Of a stretch of DNA of 64,000 nt, positions 36,940 through 46,005 are shown piece by piece. The notes below the pieces were generated by a model. It was not told where the DNA came from and made no database searches. It was given only the letters and a program-made list of their open reading frames with translations. The stretch is taken from positions 83,844-147,843 of the forward strand of contig DILT01000020.1 in assembly GCA_002425185.1 (NCBI GenBank), given 5' to 3'. Position numbers and translations under genes: made by a program. Source of the DNA: Flammeovirgaceae bacterium UBA5585. GTDB lineage: Bacteria > Bacteroidota > Bacteroidia > Cytophagales > Cyclobacteriaceae. The stretch's first letter is position 1; each line of letters begins with the position of its first letter.

Positions 36940-38565
36940 TCATCCAGCTACACCAAGCGGTGAGAAATAGATGAAAATCATAATAATAAGCACCACAACA
37001 ACAAGAGACAGTATAATATCAGTTTTGTTGTAACTCGCCCTGGAGATAGCACGATCTTCTGCGACCGTGGTAGCAAATGTTAATCCTTTGATCTGTTCAT
37101 CGGATGGTTTTTCGGTTAGCAGACTCACACCAACCAATACCACTACAGAAAGCACAAACAAGGCAATACAGAAATACAGGAAATTAAGGTCGGCAAATTC
37201 ATACAGGAACCCTGTTAATGAACTTTTATTCAGTTCAAGAAAAATGCGAAGCGCCCCAATAATTGCACCGCCCACCAGCACCGTCATGGCACCTTTTGAG
37301 TTTATTCTTTTATAAAAGAGTCCCAATAAAAATACTGAAGCTATTGGAGGTGCCAGGTATGATTGAACACTTTGCAAATATTGATATAACACACCTGAAA
37401 TTCCACTCATAACCGGTATCCATAAAATTCCTAATACCACCACAACACCAGTTGCAACCCGGCCTACTAAAACGAGATTCTTCTCGGAGGTTTCAGGTTT
37501 AATTTTTTTGTAGATATCCATGGTAAATAACGTAGAGCATGAATTGAACACAGAAGCCAGTGAGCTCATTAATGCGGCCAGCAAACCACCGGCTATTAAT
37601 CCTTTGAGGCCAGTTGGTAAAAGTGTTTTAACCAGTGTGGGAAATGCGCTGTCGGCACTGGTGAGTTCAATTTTTCCCTGCGCTGCCAATGCAGTAGCAA
37701 TCAAGCCGGGAATTAAGAAGATAAAAAACGGAAATAGTTTCAGATACGCTGCAAAGATTGTTCCTCGTCTTGCCTCAGTTTCATTCTTTGCCGTAAGACA
37801 ACGTTGAACAATGTATTGATCAGTACACCAGTACCAAACCCCTACAATAGGCGAAGCAAACAAAATACCTGCCCATGGAAAATCAGGGTGACTTAACGGA
37901 GGAAACATGTTGAGCTTTTCCTTTGGCGCTGACGCGATCATTGCATCCCAACCGCCTAGTTCCGATAGTCCCATCAACGTGAGTATCAGCGATCCTATTA
38001 TCAATAATACTGCCTGAAGGGCTTCCGTGTAAACAACAGCGCGCATACCTCCTAACACTGTGTAAACCCCGGTAAGGATCACCAGCACAAATGCGCTGGT
38101 CCAGAAATCGAAACCCATAAAGGTGGCGATTACCACTGCACCTGCATAAACCGTTACCGACACTTTTGTAAGTACATAACTGAGTAATGAGACTACCGAT
38201 AAAAACCAGCGCGCGGATGAATTATACCTGCGTTCCAGAAATTCCGGCATCGTAAACACACCGCTTCGGATATAAAATGGGATAAACACCCAACCTAACA
38301 ATAATACAATCCATGAATGCAATTCGTAGTGGCCCATCACCAGGCCGCTCTCTGCGGCCGTTCCGGATAATCCAACCACGTGTTCACTGCCTACATTGGA
38401 GGCTAATATTGAGGCACCCACTACAAACCAACCAACGTTACGGCCGGCCAGAAAATACTCCTGTGCGGTATCCTTTTTTTTCTTCATTGACCAGGCGGCT
38501 ATGCCGGCAATGGCCAGAAAGTATACAATTACTACTATCCAGTCAATTGTAGAAAACATTTCCAT
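36940..38565 (-). CDS. SSS-family sodium:sugar symporter (SglT-like)
   Basis: A 541-residue protein with about 14 TM helices of the solute:sodium symporter family. Landmarks near the N-terminus are YFLAGRNVGWFVVGASILASNVGSEH and GLSGTAAESGL, and GGMRAVVYTEALQA in the centre, as in Vibrio SGLT-type transporters. The likely cargo is a pentose or hexose monosaccharide; xylose or arabinose from the flanking GH3, GH51 and GH127 enzymes is an inference. It follows GH3 by 35 bases and is probably in the same operon. Confidence 0.88.
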   Translation of the reverse strand: MEMFSTIDWIVVIVYFLAIAGIAAWSMKKKKDTAQEYFLAGRNVGWFVVGASILASNVGSEHVVGLSGTAAESGLVMGHYELHSWIVLLLGWVFIPFYIRSGVFTMPEFLERRYNSSARWFLSVVSLLSYVLTKVSVTVYAGAVVIATFMGFDFWTSAFVLVILTGVYTVLGGMRAVVYTEALQAVLLIIGSLILTLMGLSELGGWDAMIASAPKEKLNMFPPLSHPDFPWAGILFASPIVGVWYWCTDQYIVQRCLTAKNETEARRGTIFAAYLKLFPFFIFLIPGLIATALAAQGKIELTSADSAFPTLVKTLLPTGLKGLIAGGLLAALMSSLASVFNSCSTLFTMDIYKKIKPETSEKNLVLVGRVATGVVVVLGILWIPVMSGISGVLYQYLQSVQSYLAPPIASVFLLGLFYKRINSKGAMTVLVGGAIIGALRIFLELNKSSLTGFLYEFADLNFLYFCIALFVLSVVVLVGVSLLTEKPSDEQIKGLTFATTVAEDRAISRASYNKTDIILSLVVVVLIIMIFIYFSPLGVAG

Positions 38566-38600
38566 GTTCAGAGTTCAGGTTATAGGTTAATGATTTAGAT

Positions 38601-40817
38601 TTACTTTACTGTGAAAATTGTTTGTGCTGCTTTGGCTGAACCTAACGTTTCGCTTCGGTTTCCGGGCAATGAGCCACCAACGGAAACGCGGACTTTACCA
38701 GGTTGGATAGTAGCAACACCTTTGTCGTTAATAATAGAATACATCTGTGGGGTTATGGTAAACTTAACTTTTTCAGAACCCCCCGGAGCAAGTTTTACGC
38801 GCTTGATTCCATTCAGTGAAAACAGCGGGGCAGTAATTTTTGAATCAACATGTGAAATGTAAAGTTGAACAACTTCTTCACCTGAAACCTTACCGGTGTT
38901 GGTAACGGTAACCTCAACTTCAACCGGTTGATTTTTCTTTATGGATGTTGAAGATAATTTTAAATCGCTATAAGCAAACGTTGTGTAGCTCAACCCATAA
39001 CCAAAGGGGTACATGGGTTCAGCCTCCATGTACCTATACGTTCTTCCTTTCATCGTATAGTCTTCATAGGGTGGTAACTGATCCAATGATTTTGGAAAGG
39101 TTATCGGCAACCTTCCGGATGGCGAAGTCTTACCAAAAATAATATCGGCTACTGCATTACCTCCCTCCTGCCCGGGATACCAGATCAGCAATACCGCATC
39201 GGCCAATTCATGAACTTCAGTAAGGTTCATGGGACTGCCACCGGTTACAATAGCAATAACAGGGTTTGTATGTCCTTCTTTTAATTTCTTCAGGAATTCA
39301 ATCTGGTGTTTAGGAATGTTATAATCCAACCGATCGCCAAATGTAGGTGAAGCAATTGATTCACCTTCTTCGCCTTCGAGCAAACCACTGATACCCATTA
39401 CATAGAATGTAGCATTACTATTCTTGGCATTACCAGTCGACCAGTCCTGAGGATTGGCATTTGGTCTGTCAAGCATAATGCCTAGTCGATACTGAAGCTG
39501 GCTACCCGGCTCAATGGCAGCGGCAATTCCTTCCACCACCGTTACCATTTGCGGATTAACACCGTAATAATTTCCCAAAAGGATATCAACATTAGCCGCG
39601 GTTGGTCCTGTTATAAAATACTTATTTAAATCATTACGCAACGGCAACACACCATTGTTCTTTAGTAAAACAACAGACTTCTGTGCTGTTTCCCGCGCAA
39701 GCGCACGGTGCTCCGGGCTGTTTATTACATCGGTGGAAATGGCGTTGTAGGGATTCCGTTCTTTCGGATCAAGTAAACCAAGTTTGAAACGCGTACGCAG
39801 TAAGGTGGCGAGCGCATCATCAATTTCTTTTTCAGTGATCAGTTTCTTTTCAACTGCTTCAATTAATGCACCGTATTCGTTACCACAATTCAAACTCACA
39901 CCTTGTTTCACCACCATCGCTGCAGCTTCGGCCTGGGTCTTCACTACGTTATGTCCGTTATAATAATCGGCAACCGCCCAGCAATCGGTAACAATATGTC
40001 CCTTAAATCCCCACTCCTTGCGCAGCACATCATTTAATAAAAATTTATTGGAACAACAGGGCTCGCCATTGGTACTGTTGTACGCACACATGACCGATTC
40101 AACCCCGGCATCCACCAATGATTTGAACGCAGGCAAATAAGTTTCTCTCAAATCCTTTTGTGACGACACAGCATTGAATTCATGTCTGAGTTTTTCCGGA
40201 CCGCTATGTACAGCAAAGTGTTTGGCGCAGGCAGCGGTTTTCAGATAATTTGGATTATCCCCTTGAAGACCGCGCACAAACGCAACCCCCAAACGCGACA
40301 TTAAGAAAGGATCTTCGCCATACGTTTCCTGTCCGCGTCCCCATCGCGGGTCGCGGAAGATGTTAATATTAGGTGTCCAGAAGGTAAGTCCTCCATATTG
40401 TTGATGGTAACCTTTGGCAACTGCCGCATTGTACATGGCGCGCGCCTCATCAGAAATGGCAGACGACACTCTATATATAAGGTCTTCATCGAAGGTAGCC
40501 CCCATACCAATAGCCTGTGGAAAAACGGTGGCCACGCCCCCACGACCAACGCCATGTAAAGCCTCGTTCCACCAATTGTAGGCAGGTATTTTTAACCTTT
40601 CGATGGCCGGGCTCGCATGCATCATTTGCGAAACCTTTTCCTCAAGTGTTAACCGCCCGATCAGGTCTTGAATGCGCGTCTCCATGGGCTGGTCGGGATT
40701 AAGGTATGGAGCTACTTGCTGCGCCTGTGTTCCTAAAAAGCATACAAGTGCCATCAGGGAAACGATGCATTTTTTGTTCAGGCCTTGAAATCTTACTTCA
40801 CGATAATATTTGGTCAT
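38601..40817 (-). CDS. GH3 beta-xylosidase
   Basis: A 738-residue exported enzyme: signal peptide to about residue 32 (GTQAQ), then the GH3 N-terminal barrel, the alpha/beta sandwich (about 390-600) and a fibronectin III-like domain (about 640-735). NWWNEALHGV (81-90), KHFAVHSGPE and HIVTDCWAV with nucleophile Asp278 are closer to plant-like and Bacteroidota beta-xylosidases than to BglX-type glucosidases (which have SDWG). It should release xylose from the non-reducing ends of xylo-oligosaccharides in the periplasm. A LacI-type operator lies 56 bases upstream of its start. Confidence 0.85.
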   Translation of the reverse strand: MTKYYREVRFQGLNKKCIVSLMALVCFLGTQAQQVAPYLNPDQPMETRIQDLIGRLTLEEKVSQMMHASPAIERLKIPAYNWWNEALHGVGRGGVATVFPQAIGMGATFDEDLIYRVSSAISDEARAMYNAAVAKGYHQQYGGLTFWTPNINIFRDPRWGRGQETYGEDPFLMSRLGVAFVRGLQGDNPNYLKTAACAKHFAVHSGPEKLRHEFNAVSSQKDLRETYLPAFKSLVDAGVESVMCAYNSTNGEPCCSNKFLLNDVLRKEWGFKGHIVTDCWAVADYYNGHNVVKTQAEAAAMVVKQGVSLNCGNEYGALIEAVEKKLITEKEIDDALATLLRTRFKLGLLDPKERNPYNAISTDVINSPEHRALARETAQKSVVLLKNNGVLPLRNDLNKYFITGPTAANVDILLGNYYGVNPQMVTVVEGIAAAIEPGSQLQYRLGIMLDRPNANPQDWSTGNAKNSNATFYVMGISGLLEGEEGESIASPTFGDRLDYNIPKHQIEFLKKLKEGHTNPVIAIVTGGSPMNLTEVHELADAVLLIWYPGQEGGNAVADIIFGKTSPSGRLPITFPKSLDQLPPYEDYTMKGRTYRYMEAEPMYPFGYGLSYTTFAYSDLKLSSTSIKKNQPVEVEVTVTNTGKVSGEEVVQLYISHVDSKITAPLFSLNGIKRVKLAPGGSEKVKFTITPQMYSIINDKGVATIQPGKVRVSVGGSLPGNRSETLGSAKAAQTIFTVK

Positions 40818-40872
40818 TGTTGTTGGTTTTTAAAGGGGTTTGAACCATTAATAGACTAAATTATCTACAATG

Positions 40873-40888
40873 ATGCAACCGATTGCAT
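40873..40888. promoter_or_regulatory. LacI-type operator O4 (GH3 promoter)
   Basis: ATGCAACC followed by GATTGCAT forms a 16-bp palindrome with one mismatched pair; the inner 14 bases match the regulon consensus fully. It is 56 bases from the GH3 start (minus strand). Confidence 0.7.
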
Positions 40889-40951
40889 GAATTTATCTCT
40901 TCTCCTGATCTCATGTTTTCTCTTTGTAGAGATTCATTTCAGTTACCAATT

Positions 40952-42241
40952 CTATTCAAAAAATGGCATTCCCTGTGCGGCATACTTCTTCAAACCCTCT
41001 TCGTTCATATCAACGCCAATGCCCGGTTTGTCTGATACCTTAATAAAACCTTTATCGACAAATTCAGTGCCTTCAAAAGTTACGATCTCTTTCCACATCG
41101 GATCGGTGTGGTAGTATATCTGCCACTCCAGGATCATGAAGTTGGGAACGGAGGCGCAAACATGAGCTGCGGCCATTGCTCCCAGGTATGAAGCAACCAT
41201 GTGCGGGGCGAAAGGCACATAATAAAGATTTGCCAAGTTGGCTATCCGCTGCCCCTCCCCTAGTCCCCCGGCCTTTTGCAAGTCGGGCATAACGATATCA
41301 ACAGCACCTTTCTCCAGTAAAGGCCTGAAGCCATAAGCGAGGTAATGATTTTCACCAGCACAGATAGGCGTGCTTGTGGATTTGGTAATTTCTGCATAAG
41401 CATCAGCATTTTCCGCAGGGATGGGCTCTTCCAGCCACATCAGGTTTAACGGCTCAAGAATTTTAGCCGCCCGGTGCGCGGTTGGCAAATCATACCGACC
41501 GTGCATGTCGGCACAGATATCTATTTTAGGTCCAACGGCCTGTCGTGCTGCCGCCATTTGATCGTACATGCGTTGGATCTCGGGTTGGCTGGCTGTCCAG
41601 TTCCAGCGGTCATACTTGTTTGGATCAGTGGCTTGATCAAGATCAAATTTTACAGCCGTGAAGCCCATCGTTACGGCCTCTTTTGCCGCTTTTGCAAAGT
41701 CTTCCGGCTTGGGCAACTGATTTTGATACAAGGCCGTATCCATATACAAACGCACCCGATCGCGGAATTTACCACCCAGAAGTTGATACACGGGAACATT
41801 CAACGCCTTCCCGGACAAGTCCCACAAAGCAGTCTCAATAGCCGACAATACAGCTATGTACATACCTGCCTGAGCTCCCCCAAACACCCCTCCTTTGCGA
41901 ATCTGTTCAAACAGCCGGTGCACGTTCAACGGACTTTGGTCTCGCAGGAAAAAGGCAAACCGCTTTGCCAGGTGGTATGCACCGCCCACCGCGTCAACTC
42001 CTTCACCCCAACCGTAGATGTCCTGATTGGTAAGAATTTTAACAAACATTCTTCCGCCCCCCCTAAGGAAGCCGACCTTTACATCTGTGATCTTTAAATC
42101 GGATGGAGATGATAACTTAGGAGCATTGTCGACTGCGGTTGTTAATCCCTGACCAAAAGTATTAGCTATACCTGATAAACCTAAAGCACTGATCATTGCG
42201 CTTTTGGTCATGAATGAACGTCTTGAAGTTAAATTTCTCAT
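40952..42241 (-). CDS. enolase-superfamily (MR/MLE) sugar-acid dehydratase with Tat signal
   Basis: A 429-residue protein. The N-terminus has TSRRSFMTKS and a hydrophobic run ending near residue 30, a Tat signal. The enolase fold is intact: acid/base Lys198 in VKFDLDQ, and metal ligands Asp245 (ICADMHGRYD), Glu271 (WLEEPIP) and Glu297 (ICAGENHY); a His in FAPHMVAS could be a second catalytic base. It resembles the mandelate racemase subgroup that dehydrates aldonates (mannonate, gluconate, galactonate, arabinonate). Exact substrate unknown. Export is uncommon for such dehydratases. It ends the long minus-strand arabinose operon, 32 bases after the broken RraA gene. Confidence 0.75.
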   Translation of the reverse strand: MRNLTSRRSFMTKSAMISALGLSGIANTFGQGLTTAVDNAPKLSSPSDLKITDVKVGFLRGGGRMFVKILTNQDIYGWGEGVDAVGGAYHLAKRFAFFLRDQSPLNVHRLFEQIRKGGVFGGAQAGMYIAVLSAIETALWDLSGKALNVPVYQLLGGKFRDRVRLYMDTALYQNQLPKPEDFAKAAKEAVTMGFTAVKFDLDQATDPNKYDRWNWTASQPEIQRMYDQMAAARQAVGPKIDICADMHGRYDLPTAHRAAKILEPLNLMWLEEPIPAENADAYAEITKSTSTPICAGENHYLAYGFRPLLEKGAVDIVMPDLQKAGGLGEGQRIANLANLYYVPFAPHMVASYLGAMAAAHVCASVPNFMILEWQIYYHTDPMWKEIVTFEGTEFVDKGFIKVSDKPGIGVDMNEEGLKKYAAQGMPFFE

Positions 42242-42273
42242 GTCAAATAAATTTATATTTTTAGTTATTGCAT

Positions 42274-43238
42274 TTACCAGGTTCTTGTCTTAAGTAGCTC
42301 CTCCACTCTTTCTGGCGGTACAGGAAGCTTGGTTTTGTTGCCTTTCAACCACTGCGAAAAATCCTTTTCAATATCATCTGTCCAGCGACTGTCGATTTGA
42401 CCTGCTGTATATTTCTTCTCGCGCAAGCGCTGATGACCAACCATATCTCTTAAGCGAACAATTTCGGATGTCTCAATTACACGAAGCGCCAGATGAGGCG
42501 GAATAAACAATACACCACCATCTCTTGCCAGCACCACATCACCAGGCATTACTGTGGCACCACCAATTCGTGTTATCGTATTAATACCCACCAATGTTGT
42601 GTTCAATCGTACGGGACCACCACCTCCTACAGTACCAAAATGGTGTGAAGGATGATATGATTTATAGTAAGAAGTAAACCCCTTAATCTCTTTAAGGCCG
42701 TTGATATCGCGCAGCGGACCATCATACACTATTCCGTTTCCGGATCGGGCAAAAATTGAATTGCCAAGATTATCCCCAATGGTCGGTCCGTCAATTAAAG
42801 CACCGTGATGATCAACCACATAAACATCTCCGGGTTGCAGCATATCAATGGCCCACGCATTTGGTGCAAGCACACGTCCATCCTTATTACCTTTTTCTTG
42901 TATTACTTTATGAATATCCGGTCTTCCAGGGAAAAAAGTTGCAGTCAAGGCCCTACCAACACACCTTCCGGATGGATTTGCATCCAGTCTCCCTCATACT
43001 GATAATTATAGCCAGCTCCACGGCAGGTAGCCCAGGCTTCTTCCAGTGTAACGGATTTCATTCTTTTCAGTATATCATCCGAAACTTTAGGCCTCCCATC
43101 AGGAAAGCGCTCCCCGGTCCATTCAGGCGTAAGGAATATGAGTTCCTCTTTCGAAAGCTGTTGAGCAGATACTGACAGTTGATTACATACAACTAATGCC
43201 AGTGTAAAACAACCGGGCCATACAGAAATGATACCCAT
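42274..43238 (-). pseudogene. RraA-family protein, frameshifted and missing its start
   Basis: Two reading frames together spell one RraA-like protein (HMG aldolase/RraA superfamily). The upstream frame (43238-42945) has a decapitated signal-peptide-like stretch, then ELIFLTPEWTGERFPDGRPKVSDD and GDWMQIHPEGVLVG. The downstream frame (42948-42274, beginning at a TTG) continues with the RraA core: IDMLQPGDVYVVD, GDNLGNSIF, GNGIVYDGPLRDI and MPGDVVLARDGGVLFIP. The break is one frame off at about 42945-42950. A natural restart by a TTG overlapping the upstream TGA by 4 bases is possible but unlikely. Its own start codon seems lost in a deletion with GH127 (see findings). Confidence 0.75.
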
Positions 43239-44842
43239 GATGATTTGTCTGGAAGTTGTTCTGTTGTAATTTCCATCGGGAGTTGTACAGTTACCTTATC
43301 ACCATCATACCAGGTTCTGCTAACAACAGCGTACCCATTCTCAGCAGGAAATTCCATTGGTTCCTGATCATTTATTCTTACCAGCAACTTATCTCCGGCA
43401 ATCCAATGCGGTATACGAATCAATACGTCAAACTTTTTTGGTTTACTGAGTTTCACCAACAGCAAACTTTCCTCTTCAAAAGGAAAACGGGTTGCTTGTT
43501 CTATTTGAATTCCATTTTCACTCCAGTCTAGCTCAGAAGGAATAAATAGGTTTACATAAATATTATCGTCACGATGCGCATAAATCACTTCGCCATATTT
43601 AGCATGGTTTTCCATTCCTGATCCAACACAACACCACATGCCCTGATGCGGTTGTGAATACACACGATAATGATTCGGCCGGATTGGCGTAAAGTAAACA
43701 AAGCCACCACGGGGATGTTGTGAAGACAAAATATGATTGTATAAAGCCCGCTCGTAATAATCCAGGTAGGATGAAAAGCCGGAGATTTCCCACAGTCCCT
43801 TCGTGAGCCGAAGCATGTTGTATGTATTACAGGTTTCGGGGCCTTGCTCAGATTCCAGCATGGATGAAAAATTATCCGCAGCATTGAAATGCTCACGCAC
43901 ACTGTTGCCTCCAAAAGAAATTGACCGGTTTTGGGTAACGGTCTTCCAGAAAAAATCCGATGCCTTTATCCATGACGTATCCGCGGACAGCATACCAACT
44001 TTCAGAAACCCTGCCACTTTAGGAATTTGCGTATTGGCATGAAGGCCGGTAAGGGAATCGCGCTTGTTGAGTAAGGGGTTAAGAATTAACCTGTGCGACA
44101 TCTTTTTTGCCATCTGCAGGTAAATCGAATCGCCATCAATACTGAACAGATCGGCAAATACTTCGTTCATGCCGCCATGCTCGCTTTTAAGCATCAATTG
44201 AAATTGATCATCCGTAAGTTGTTTGGTCGTATTGATCCACCAATCGGAAAGATTCTTCCAGATAACGAATGCCTTTTCGTTGCCTGCGAATACATAAGCA
44301 TCGCGCAACCCTGCAAAAATTTTATGAATGTTATATAACGGAACCCATTCGCCATTAAGCGAAAAAGATTCAGTCCGGATTTCTCCTGCAGAAATTTCTT
44401 CCCATATTTTTTTTCCGCTCGGAACTCCTCCAACATAGCCATTGCCATTAGCTTGCTGGCATTTCAACAGCCAGTCGATGGCATAGTCAAGTCGTTTCCT
44501 AATTGAATCATTTCCTGTAGCACTGTACATCATAGCCAATGCCGACAGGTAATGCCCTCCGATGTTTCCGTTTAGTCCGGTCCCCTCCCAATTGCCATAG
44601 CCGGGTTTCATAGGTTCGAGTCCCGCTTCTATTACGAATGGGGCCAGTAATCTATCGGCATCAAGTTCAAGAATATACTGCAGATCGGTTTGCTGAGCTT
44701 TCAGGAATGGCCCGGGGAGTAATTTTACTTTATCGAGTGGAAACAATTCAATTCTTTCAGTTGATTTCTTCTCTTGAGTTGAACACGCAATCAATGCAAG
44801 GGTTAATCCAGAGAATAATATGGCTTGCTGAAAAGTTTTCAT
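43193..44842 (-). CDS. GH127 beta-L-arabinofuranosidase, C-terminally truncated
   Basis: A 549-residue lipoprotein (lipobox LIAC, Cys20) of the DUF1680/GH127 family. The (alpha/alpha)6 catalytic barrel is present, with the zinc-thiol site residues ETC (Glu336, Cys338) and WCC (Cys404, Cys405) that define cysteine-dependent beta-L-arabinofuranosidases. Family members continue past YGPVVL for a further hundred or more residues of beta-sandwich; here the frame ends after VVLHWH, four residues into sequence that in another frame encodes the RraA signal-peptide remnant. It therefore probably makes an unstable or impaired enzyme. Neighbouring GalM, AraA and GH51 fit arabinose recovery. Confidence 0.8.
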   Translation of the reverse strand: MKTFQQAILFSGLTLALIACSTQEKKSTERIELFPLDKVKLLPGPFLKAQQTDLQYILELDADRLLAPFVIEAGLEPMKPGYGNWEGTGLNGNIGGHYLSALAMMYSATGNDSIRKRLDYAIDWLLKCQQANGNGYVGGVPSGKKIWEEISAGEIRTESFSLNGEWVPLYNIHKIFAGLRDAYVFAGNEKAFVIWKNLSDWWINTTKQLTDDQFQLMLKSEHGGMNEVFADLFSIDGDSIYLQMAKKMSHRLILNPLLNKRDSLTGLHANTQIPKVAGFLKVGMLSADTSWIKASDFFWKTVTQNRSISFGGNSVREHFNAADNFSSMLESEQGPETCNTYNMLRLTKGLWEISGFSSYLDYYERALYNHILSSQHPRGGFVYFTPIRPNHYRVYSQPHQGMWCCVGSGMENHAKYGEVIYAHRDDNIYVNLFIPSELDWSENGIQIEQATRFPFEEESLLLVKLSKPKKFDVLIRIPHWIAGDKLLVRINDQEPMEFPAENGYAVVSRTWYDGDKVTVQLPMEITTEQLPDKSSWVSFLYGPVVLHWH

Positions 44843-44865
44843 TTACGTTCACATAAAAAGAAGCA

Positions 44866-45993
44866 CTACTTAATTGAAAATTTTGTAACCGTTTTTGTTT
44901 TGTATTCTTCTCCCGGATTGAGGGTAGTCGTTGGAAATTCCGGACGATTCGGGGAATCGGGGTAGTGTTGCGTTTCCAGGCAAAGCCCGGTTCTGAAATT
45001 ATAGACTACCCCCCCTTTGCCTGTTATGGTGCCATCTAAAAAATTGCCGGAATAAAACTGGATGCCCGGCTCGGTGGTGAATATTTCCATGAAGCGGCCA
45101 CTGCCGGGATCATACAATGAAGCGGCAAAATTCAACGCGTCACCAGTTTTATTAATGATCCAGCAATGATCATAGCCACCACCATTCTTCAATTGAACGT
45201 GATCCGCTTCGATATCCTTGCCAATAGTTTTAGGTTTGGAGAAATCAAAAGGGGTTCCCGTCACACTTTCCGGCTGCAACGGAATTAATGTACTGTCAAC
45301 GGGCAAATATTCACCGGTATTGATAATCAACTCGTGGCCCAATATGTCACGGGACTTTCCGGTTAAGTTGTAATAAGCATGGTTGGTAAGGTTAACAATG
45401 GTCTTCTTATCCGTTGTAGCGAAATATTCAAACGTCAATGTGTTGTCATCATCCAGTATGTAGTTTACCGTGATGTCAAGGTTACCGGGATAGCCCTCTT
45501 CCATATCCTTGCTTCTGTACGTCAGCTTTAACCCTATGGTATTTTCTGTAGAAATCGATTCGGCCCGCCAGACTACCTTATCAAATCCAACATCACCTCC
45601 ATGCAGGTGATTGCCAATATTGTTTTGCGCCAACTTGTATTGAACAGAGTCAAGGGTAAACACACCTTTAGCAATCCTGTTTCCGTAGCGGCCAATAATC
45701 GCCCCGAAATACGGATTTTGTTCCAGGTAGCCTTCAAGATTGTCATACCCCAACACCACATCGGCAAAATTTCCATCGCGGTCAGGTACTTTCAGTGAAG
45801 TGATAATTCCACCATAAGTAATCACTTTCATTTCAATACCATTGGCATTAGTAAGTGTGTATTGCTCTATGGCCGTGCCATCAGGCATCACACCAAAGGA
45901 ATCGTGTTGAACGGATTGCGTAGATTTCCTTTTCGTATCACAAGAGAGTACGAAAACAAACAGTAGAGCAATTGCCAGTATATTTTTTTTCAT
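44866..45993 (-). CDS. galM: aldose 1-epimerase (GalM family), lipoprotein
   Basis: A 375-residue protein with signal peptide ending in VLSC (Cys18), so a periplasmic lipoprotein. GalM-type motifs: GRYGNRIAKGVF, NNIGNHLHGGDVGFDKVVW with a catalytic His, LTNHAYYNLTG with the second His, and the C-terminal GLCLETQHYPDSPN with the base Glu. It interconverts sugar anomers, here probably arabinose forms released by GH127/GH51 before uptake. It is 12 bases after araA in the arabinose operon. Confidence 0.92.
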   Translation of the reverse strand: MKKNILAIALLFVFVLSCDTKRKSTQSVQHDSFGVMPDGTAIEQYTLTNANGIEMKVITYGGIITSLKVPDRDGNFADVVLGYDNLEGYLEQNPYFGAIIGRYGNRIAKGVFTLDSVQYKLAQNNIGNHLHGGDVGFDKVVWRAESISTENTIGLKLTYRSKDMEEGYPGNLDITVNYILDDDNTLTFEYFATTDKKTIVNLTNHAYYNLTGKSRDILGHELIINTGEYLPVDSTLIPLQPESVTGTPFDFSKPKTIGKDIEADHVQLKNGGGYDHCWIINKTGDALNFAASLYDPGSGRFMEIFTTEPGIQFYSGNFLDGTITGKGGVVYNFRTGLCLETQHYPDSPNRPEFPTTTLNPGEEYKTKTVTKFSIK

Positions 45994-46005
45994 AGCAGGA
46001 ATATT

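Noticed and set aside
41474..42097. A plus-strand open frame inside the MR/MLE gene
   Set aside because: No family similarity and it is fully contained in a gene with all catalytic residues intact.
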